Part shown: in pieces, positions 1 through 4,789 of the stretch
Numbering within the stretch: the stretch's first letter is position 1
How the letters are laid out: every line of letters begins with the position of its first letter
DNA from: Coxiellaceae bacterium
GTDB lineage: Bacteria; Pseudomonadota; Gammaproteobacteria; Coxiellales; Coxiellaceae
NCBI GenBank assembly: GCA_014238445.1
Contig: JABABC010000227.1
Coordinates: 1-9,422, forward strand
Direction: 5' to 3'
Length of the DNA: 9,422 bases
The notes under the pieces: generated by a model
Databases searched by the model: none
What the model saw: the letters and a program-made list of their open reading frames with translations, nothing else
Told to the model about the DNA's origin: nothing
Program-made: the position numbers and the translations under genes

Positions 1-917
1 AGGGTTTTCTTCAATGATGGTTGAGGGATCCAAGTTGTTAGCAACTTATTAGGAAACAAGTCAGTAAGTGACTTTTTTAATGTCCATTGTGGGTTGTTCT
101 GTTTGTCTGCGAGGAGTTTATCGCGGAGGTTGTGTGAAGGCTGAAGTGTGATATTCAGTGTCTTTCCTGGCTCCCAGTACGATGAGATTTGAAGCGCTGC
201 AGGGCCGCTTAACCCTCTGTGCGTAAATAATAGATTTTCATGGAAACTGTGTTCTCCACAACGGATTTTAGAATCAACCGAGATCCCTGAAAGTTCAGCC
301 AGTTGGTTTTTATCTTTTTCATGTAGTGTGAAAGGAACTAGTCCCGCACGAGTTGGCCACACTGGAATGTTGAATTGTTTTGCAATCTGATAGCCAAAGG
401 GACTTGATCCCATGCTGGGAATGGATAAGCCGCCAGTAGCAATCACCAGTGAGTCACATTGATGTTTCCCTTGATGGGTATGGATAATAAACCCCTGGTG
501 TTGATGTTTTTGAATATGATCGACTGTGGTTTTGAGTTGTAACTGGACATGAGCTTGTTCGCATTCACTTAATAGCATGTGGCAGATGTCTTTTGAGCTT
601 CTGTCACAAAATAATTGCCCGCGTGTTTTTTCATGAAAGGGGATGCCATATTTTTTGACGAGAGTGATAAAGTCGTTTGGTGTGTAGCGACTCAATGCGG
701 ATCGACAAAAGTGTGGGTTGTGTGAAATGAACTGCTCAGGTGTGACCGTCAAGTTGGTGAAGTTGCAACTACCGCCGCCGGACATGAGTATTTTTTTCCC
801 CGCTTTATTGGCATGGTCAAGCACTAAAACAGAACGACCACGTTTGCCCGCTTCAATCGCACACATAAGCCCCGCTGCGCCTGCACCTATAATAATGACG
901 TCTGTGTGTGTGGTCAT
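1..917 (-). CDS. FAD-dependent oxidoreductase of the HI0933/YhiN (BaiN-like) family, 3' end beyond the window
   Basis: Translation from the ATG at 915-917 gives 305 residues with no stop before base 1, so the C-terminus is missing; family members are about 390-410 residues. Residues 7-16 form a Rossmann FAD-binding motif (VIIIGAGAAG). Residues 41-55 (KKILMSGGGSCNFTN) match the family signature SGGGRCNxTN, except that Ser50 replaces the usual Arg. Residues 230-239 (LFTHRGLSGP) are the second hallmark. These identify the two-domain flavoprotein family annotated as NAD(P)/FAD-dependent or aminoacetone oxidase-like. The natural substrate is unclear for most members, so I give no symbol. The protein should be cytosolic because no signal peptide is visible. 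The gene starts 28 bases after the stop of the PagP-like gene on the same strand and is probably co-transcribed with it. Its ribosome binding site is weak (GAGA about 8 bases upstream). Confidence 0.9.
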   Translation of the reverse strand, partial: MTTHTDVIIIGAGAAGLMCAIEAGKRGRSVLVLDHANKAGKKILMSGGGSCNFTNLTVTPEQFISHNPHFCRSALSRYTPNDFITLVKKYGIPFHEKTRGQLFCDRSSKDICHMLLSECEQAHVQLQLKTTVDHIQKHQHQGFIIHTHQGKHQCDSLVIATGGLSIPSMGSSPFGYQIAKQFNIPVWPTRAGLVPFTLHEKDKNQLAELSGISVDSKIRCGEHSFHENLLFTHRGLSGPAALQISSYWEPGKTLNITLQPSHNLRDKLLADKQNNPQWTLKKSLTDLFPNKLLTTWIPQPSLKKT

Positions 918-945
918 TGCATGTGTCTCTTATCGATTAAGCAGG

Positions 946-1497
946 TTAGTTAAAGTGGTAATAAAAGCCAATGGTGACGAGAATAACAGCGTATTGGGAT
1001 TCCAAACCAAAATTATGATATTGCCAATCAATATAGGGAATAATAAACGGAAGGATAGGGGCGTCGCCACAGTAAGAGCAGAGTCGATCGTCATAACCGG
1101 TCATTAAGCCAGCACGGTAGCCTACTTTAAATTGCTGTGTGTCTGAGGCAAAGGGTTTGTCATACACGTCACGTTGCCATCCTGCCGCAAAAGACCAGTT
1201 GTAGTAAGAATTTTTAAAGACACCGGCAAAATACCCTTTGCGGGTATAGGATAGGGTATCGTTGGTGGCATTATCTTTATCACGACTGGCTGCGCTGGTG
1301 TGATAGGTCCACATACCGGCATAGAGTTGTTTGTCGACGGGTTTGCCTGCTAAGGTTTTCCAGAAAGAAGAGGTCGATGTCTCTTCGCTGGGCGACGAGT
1401 CGCTTATCCCGTACAGTGGAAGACACCCACCCAGGGTGAAGGCCAGTGCTTGCAGTAGGATAGTGAGTCGTTTGTGAGTGCGTGTTTTGCGTAGCAT
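946..1497 (-). CDS. PagP-like outer-membrane beta-barrel protein with possible lipoprotein signal
   Basis: A 183-residue exported protein. Residues 1-25 look like a signal sequence (basic MLRKTRTHKR, hydrophobic core, LGGC at 22-25), so it may be a lipoprotein with Cys25 as first mature residue. The rest resembles PagP, the eight-stranded barrel that transfers palmitate to lipid A. WTYH at 63-66 lines up with the stretch carrying catalytic His33 of E. coli PagP, and FKNSYYNW at 94-101 with its FKDSWNKW. A Pro-rich PILPFIIPYIDW at 147-158 matches the PLPVLLPLASVGY region, and the chain ends in an aromatic strand (GFYYHFN), as outer-membrane barrels do. His66 and Ser97 are kept, but the catalytic Asp is Asn96. 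A CxxC pair (Cys140, Cys143) is unusual in a barrel. Either it is a divergent acyltransferase or a related barrel with another function. The ATG has only a poor GGGA ribosome binding site, placed in a small hairpin. Confidence 0.65.
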   Translation of the reverse strand: MLRKTRTHKRLTILLQALAFTLGGCLPLYGISDSSPSEETSTSSFWKTLAGKPVDKQLYAGMWTYHTSAASRDKDNATNDTLSYTRKGYFAGVFKNSYYNWSFAAGWQRDVYDKPFASDTQQFKVGYRAGLMTGYDDRLCSYCGDAPILPFIIPYIDWQYHNFGLESQYAVILVTIGFYYHFN

Positions 1498-1857
1498 GCT
1501 GTTTTCCCAGAAAGCTGGGGTATTGATGTTGGCTATTTAAAGCGTTGCAGTCTAAATCAATGATCTCTGAAACGCGAGTTTTTTATGGGAAGATTTTTCC
1601 TCGTTTGAGGGGTGTTAGTGCATGTGTTTTAGTGTAAAGTTCCACTAATACAACAATATATCATATAGTTAAGAAGTATATATTATTTGTTTTATATGCT
1701 TATTCATCGGTTGCTTGAAGTTTTTCCGTCATTGCACGCCGTGTTTTAGAAAAAAAAATTGTTTATTTTAAATAAATCATGCATTTAGCGAAATTTACGT
1801 CCATAATATAAAGATAACACTTCAACGACGAGCTTAATCAGAAATAGGAATAGTAGG
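1498..1857. other. AT-rich divergent intergenic spacer
   Basis: This 360-base spacer lies between the divergent PagP-like gene and rnr and must carry promoters for both directions. I see no gene or RNA gene in it. It contains an A-tract (1750-1758), an AT palindrome of two 7-base arms (TTTATTT at 1762-1768, AAATAAA at 1770-1776), and several overlapping TA-rich -10-like words. For rnr, CATAAT (1802-1807) or TATAAA (1807-1812) could be the -10, but no good -35 sits at the right distance. For the minus strand I could not pick a convincing promoter. Confidence 0.6.
1506..1519 (-). promoter_or_regulatory. Small inverted repeat in the leader of the PagP-like gene
   Basis: On the minus strand CCCAG-CTTT-CTGGG forms a 5-base-pair stem with a 4-base loop, ending 8 bases before the ATG at 1497. 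The only ribosome-binding-like bases (GGGA) fall in its 3' arm, so folding could limit translation. The stem is short and may be chance. Confidence 0.3.
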
Positions 1858-1860
1858 TTG
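1846..1860 (+). promoter_or_regulatory. Ribosome binding site that fixes the TTG start of rnr
   Basis: AGGA at 1846-1849 lies 8 bases before TTG at 1858-1860. No ATG or GTG in frame occurs until well inside the conserved N-terminal domain, so the TTG is the supported start. Confidence 0.7.
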
Positions 1861-4053
1861 CCAAAAAAAGATAAAACGCCTCAACGAAACAAACCGTCTC
1901 GACGGGCTCGTAAAGACCCTCACCGCAAACGCGAGGCAGAGAAATACGATAACCCCGTTGCGAGTCGTGAATTTATTGCGCAAACTCTCGAGGGCCTAGG
2001 CTGCCCTTCGACACTCGATGATCTGGCAGCGCACTTTCGTTTGCGCACGGAAGAAGAGCTCGAAGGTTTACGTCGCCGTTTAAAAGCGATGGAGCGCGAT
2101 GGCCAGCTGATGCGAACCCGGCGAAACACGTACGCGTTAACCAGTCAGCTGGATGTGGTGGCTGGTCGTGTGCTAGGTCATCGTGATGGGTTTGGTTTTT
2201 TGATACCCGATGATAGTTCTCCTGATTTATTTTTATCGGAGCGACAAATGCAACAAGTGTTTACGGATGATCGTGTGCTCGTATCCGTCTTACAATCGAG
2301 CGGTCGACGTAAACGTGAAGGTCGTATTGTTGATATTTTAGAGCGTAATACACACAGTCTAGTCGGTAAGTTTTATCAAGAGGATGGCTTATTATTTGTG
2401 AATGCCGATAATAAAACCATCAGTCAAGACATCTTGATTCTTCCAGATGGTCAAGGGGGTGCTAAAAATGGGCACTATGTCGTGATTGAGGTTGTTCAGC
2501 AACCCACAAAACGCCACCAAGCTGTGGGGCGTGTTATTGAGGTGTTAGGTGATCAGCTCACCTCCGGCATGGAAGTGGATTTAGCATTGCGTTCTCACAG
2601 TATCCCGTTCGAGTGGCCAGAAGAAGCATTGCAAGAGGCACAAGGGTTGTCGTTATCACTGAGTGATGCTGAGCGCGCCGATCGATTGGATTTACGTGAG
2701 CTGCCGTTTTATACGATTGACGGGGAAGATGCTCGTGACTTTGATGATGCTGTTTTTTGCCAACGTAAAGAGCATGGTTGGGAGTTGTATGTCGCCATTG
2801 CGGATGTCTCACACTATGTCCAGCCCGGTATGGCACTGGATCAAGAGGGTTTGCATCGTGGTAATTCAGTGTATTTTCCGTCCCGTGTCATTCCTATGTT
2901 GCCCGAAGTGCTTTCTAATGGCTTGTGTTCGTTAAAGCCCAGAGAAGATCGCTTAACGGTTGTCTGTCATATGACATTGGATGAGCAGGGTAATTTACAG
3001 CATTATTCCTTTCATGATGCCATTATACACTCCCATGAACGTTTTACTTACCATCAAGTCGCAGCGTTAATCGCGGCACCTAAAGCGGTTGATGCGCATC
3101 CATTGCTGCCTGGATTATTGGATTTCTATAGCCTTTATCAGCAGCTGATTGTGCAACGTCAAGCACGTGGATCGATTGAATTTGAAACCACAGAAACACG
3201 CATTGTGTTTGGTGATGAGGGTAAAATTGATAGTATTCGACCTGTGGTGAGAAATGATGCGCATAAAATGATTGAAGAAGCGATGTTGCTCGCTAATGTG
3301 TGTGCGGCTCGTTATATTGAAGTGAAAAAAGTGCCTTCGTTATATCGTGTGCATGAAACCCCTGATGATGATCGTATCCAGACATTGCGAGAATTTTTAA
3401 AGGCGTTTGGTTTGAGGCTTGGGGGGAAGGCTTCTCCAACACCCTTGGATTACACGCAGTTATTAAAGTCCATTGCTCAGCGAGACGATGCGCATATTTT
3501 ACAAACCGTCATGTTGCGTTCGTTGCCTCAAGCGGTGTATTTGCCGGATAACCATGGGCACTTTGGCTTGGCATTTGATGGCTATACACATTTTACCTCA
3601 CCTATTCGAAGATACCCTGATTTATTGGTGCATCGTGCGATTAAACGCATTATGTCACATCAAAAAACGGTGACCACAGAAGAAGAGATTGCACTCATGA
3701 CTCAGTTGGGTCAGCACTGCTCGATGACAGAGCGTCGCGCTGATCGCGCAACACGTGATGCAACGGACTGGTTGAAATGTGATTTTATGCAAGATAAAGT
3801 CGGGCAAACCTTTGAGGGTGTGATTGCAGATGTGACAGGCTTTGGATTATTTGTTGAGCTGAAGGGCATCTATGTGCAAGGCTTGGTGCATGTTTCAGCA
3901 CTGAAGAGTGACTATTACCATCATGATACGTTGCATCATCTCTTAGTGGGCCGCCACTCTAATGCGTCATATCGGTTAGGCGATAACATACGTGTGATGG
4001 TGGCACGTGTGGATATGGATGTGCGAAAAATAGATTTTGAATTATCAGAATAA
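1858..4053 (+). CDS. rnr: Ribonuclease R (3'-5' exoribonuclease)
   Basis: A 731-residue protein that aligns with E. coli RNase R through all domains; it degrades structured RNA from the 3' end in the cytoplasm. Order: basic tail (1-26), winged-helix region (about 35-95, including LEGLRRRLKAMERDGQL), two cold-shock domains (about 100-245), RNB catalytic domain (about 275-600) and S1 domain (about 648-729, GVIADVTGFGLFVELKG). The metal-binding acidic cluster is intact: Asp288, Asp294, Asp296 and Asp297 in TIDGEDARDFDDAV. The RNB signature HFTSPIRRYPDL is at 578-589. E. coli RNase R has about 813 residues with a Lys-rich C-terminal tail. Here the protein stops right after S1 (RKIDFELSE), while Lys/Arg-rich sequence is at the N-terminus instead. 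The usual partner rlmB does not follow; the next gene is convergent. The start codon is TTG. Confidence 0.97.
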   Translation: MPKKDKTPQRNKPSRRARKDPHRKREAEKYDNPVASREFIAQTLEGLGCPSTLDDLAAHFRLRTEEELEGLRRRLKAMERDGQLMRTRRNTYALTSQLDVVAGRVLGHRDGFGFLIPDDSSPDLFLSERQMQQVFTDDRVLVSVLQSSGRRKREGRIVDILERNTHSLVGKFYQEDGLLFVNADNKTISQDILILPDGQGGAKNGHYVVIEVVQQPTKRHQAVGRVIEVLGDQLTSGMEVDLALRSHSIPFEWPEEALQEAQGLSLSLSDAERADRLDLRELPFYTIDGEDARDFDDAVFCQRKEHGWELYVAIADVSHYVQPGMALDQEGLHRGNSVYFPSRVIPMLPEVLSNGLCSLKPREDRLTVVCHMTLDEQGNLQHYSFHDAIIHSHERFTYHQVAALIAAPKAVDAHPLLPGLLDFYSLYQQLIVQRQARGSIEFETTETRIVFGDEGKIDSIRPVVRNDAHKMIEEAMLLANVCAARYIEVKKVPSLYRVHETPDDDRIQTLREFLKAFGLRLGGKASPTPLDYTQLLKSIAQRDDAHILQTVMLRSLPQAVYLPDNHGHFGLAFDGYTHFTSPIRRYPDLLVHRAIKRIMSHQKTVTTEEEIALMTQLGQHCSMTERRADRATRDATDWLKCDFMQDKVGQTFEGVIADVTGFGLFVELKGIYVQGLVHVSALKSDYYHHDTLHHLLVGRHSNASYRLGDNIRVMVARVDMDVRKIDFELSE

Positions 4054-4098
4054 GCCCTCACAACACTATGAGCATCATGGCTTTAGTGTGATGAGGGC
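4054..4098. terminator. Long stem-loop between convergent rnr and entericidin genes
   Basis: Arms GCCCTCA (4054-4060) and TGAGGGC (4092-4098) pair perfectly. After a 2x2 internal loop, ACACTA (4063-4068) pairs with TAGTGT (4084-4089). It begins immediately after the rnr stop and lies 13 bases beyond the end of the convergent gene, as expected of a shared transcription-end or mRNA-protecting structure. Neither side carries a clear run of T, so simple intrinsic termination is not assured. Confidence 0.5.
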
Positions 4099-4111
4099 AG
4101 GTTGATGGGTA

Positions 4112-4285
4112 TTATGATTTATTGCTAGTGTCTAAATCAGTTTGAGTCTTATCGGCACTGTGTGTTAAGGCTTTTCCGCCTGCAGAAACATCTTGGCCAA
4201 TACCAGAAATGGTATTGCATCCCACTATTGTCAGAGTGAATAAGCTAGCAATGACTGCGGCGCATAAACGGGCTGTTGTAGACAT
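4112..4285 (-). CDS. Entericidin A/B family small lipoprotein
   Basis: A 57-residue lipoprotein. Residues 1-22 form a signal peptide ending in the lipobox IVGC (20-23), so Cys23 would be lipidated and the mature peptide has 35 residues. The segment CNTISGIGQDVSAGGKAL closely matches E. coli EcnB (CNTTRGVGEDISDGGNAI), followed by a polar tail. In E. coli, EcnB is a small membrane lipoprotein described as a bacteriolytic toxin paired with the antidote EcnA; only one copy is present here and no partner is adjacent. The start is chosen at the ATG 4283-4285 because an excellent AGGAGG (4291-4296) lies 5 bases upstream. The frame stays open a further 43 codons upstream, but that stretch is not protein-like and lies across the promoter. 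The gene converges on rnr. Confidence 0.88.
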   Translation of the reverse strand: MSTTARLCAAVIASLFTLTIVGCNTISGIGQDVSAGGKALTHSADKTQTDLDTSNKS

Positions 4286-4307
4286 AACGTCCTCCTGTCG
4301 TTGATAA

Positions 4308-4344
4308 AGCGGGGAGTATAGCCTAGATGTGGGCGCGTGCTCAA
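4308..4344 (-). promoter_or_regulatory. Likely sigma-S type promoter of the entericidin gene
   Basis: On the minus strand TTGAGC (4344-4339) and GCTATACT (4322-4315) are spaced by 18 bases between the -35 and the TATACT hexamer. C just before TATACT, preceded by G, matches the sigma-S -10 preference (KCTATACT). Transcription would start near 4308, shortly before the AGGAGG. EcnB of E. coli is known to be stationary-phase (RpoS) dependent, which agrees. Confidence 0.5.
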
Positions 4345-4502
4345 GGGAGCGGTGTCTTATGGCTGGGGTGGCTTGGTGTTCTTGGATCTTACTGTAAGAA
4401 AAAAATTTGGGCAAAGCTGGTCATCTAACCTATTGATTTAAATGCCAATTTAGTCGATGCGTTGTTATTTTTAAATTTAATATTTCCTTAATTCCTGCGG
4501 CG

Positions 4503-4508
4503 TATAAT
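4503..4508 (+). promoter_or_regulatory. Consensus -10 element upstream of the 60-residue gene
   Basis: A perfect TATAAT sits 57 bases before the ATG at 4565. No good -35 is found 16-18 bases upstream (the region is only AT-rich), so the promoter may need an activator. Predicted transcription start is near 4515, inside the inverted repeat at 4512-4529. Confidence 0.5.
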
Positions 4509-4511
4509 AAC

Positions 4512-4529
4512 ACTGGTCATAGTACCAGT
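4512..4529. repeat. Inverted repeat overlapping the predicted transcription start (candidate operator)
   Basis: ACTGGT (4512-4517) and ACCAGT (4524-4529) are perfect inverted arms separated by CATAGT. The 18-base element begins 3 bases after the TATAAT hexamer, a position typical of repressor operators. It could alternatively be a leader hairpin. Confidence 0.45.
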
Positions 4530-4564
4530 TTTAGATCGTATGAAAATAAGTGGGAGCTTGTTGT

Positions 4565-4747
4565 ATGTATCGGCATATCTTCAATATTGATAAAGCTAAA
4601 ACCTGCCCACTTCATCGCTTGGCATTGGTAGAGGCTATCCAGTTGGCTAATGACAGAGGCGATCAGGTGGGATTGTTGTCAACAGGGACCTGTGAAGATC
4701 TCAAGATAGGCTTGGAAAAGGGTATTCAGGAGTCTAACAGTCTTTAA
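4565..4747 (+). CDS. Small hypothetical protein, 60 residues
   Basis: I do not recognise this protein. From the ATG at 4565 it encodes 60 residues beginning MYRHIFNIDKAK and ending GIQESNSL. The ATG is preferred over an in-frame GTG at 4550 because GGGAG (4552-4556) lies 8 bases before it. It has two cysteines (a CPLH near residue 14, and one in STGTCEDL), no signal peptide and no membrane segment; it appears to be helix, loop, helix. A TATAAT and inverted repeat lie upstream. Its TAA stop is in the same frame as the 926-residue gene that begins 42 bases later, with no other stop between. It may therefore be a separate first gene of a two-gene operon or the 5' piece of a longer gene interrupted by one nonsense codon. 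Confidence 0.6.
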   Translation: MYRHIFNIDKAKTCPLHRLALVEAIQLANDRGDQVGLLSTGTCEDLKIGLEKGIQESNSL

Positions 4748-4789
4748 GCCGTAAAAGTATTTTTAAAAACGTTTGAGAGCGGCCTTTCT

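Noticed and set aside
718..1107. Open plus-strand frame of 129 codons
   Set aside because: It lies antisense to the flavoprotein and PagP-like genes, crosses their junction, and its translation looks like no real protein.
1741..1812. AT-rich palindrome and A-tract as a possible replication origin or attachment site
   Set aside because: A single AT palindrome in a divergent promoter region is ordinary; there are no iterons, DnaA-box cluster or flanking integrase.
2558..2935. Overlapping open frames on both strands inside rnr
   Set aside because: They fall within the RNB coding region of RNase R in other frames and have no ribosome binding site or protein-like composition.
4286..4414. N-terminal extension of the entericidin gene to an ATG at 4414
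   Set aside because: The AGGAGG at 4291-4296, the lipoprotein signal beginning at 4285 and the promoter at 4308-4344 all place the start at 4285.
4550..4564. GTG start for the 60-residue gene
   Set aside because: The GGGAG at 4552-4556 overlaps that start and is correctly spaced for the ATG at 4565.
4540..4590. 16-codon frame beginning ATG AAA ATA
   Set aside because: It is short, out of frame with the downstream genes and lacks a ribosome binding site. A leader peptide role is possible, but nothing supports it.
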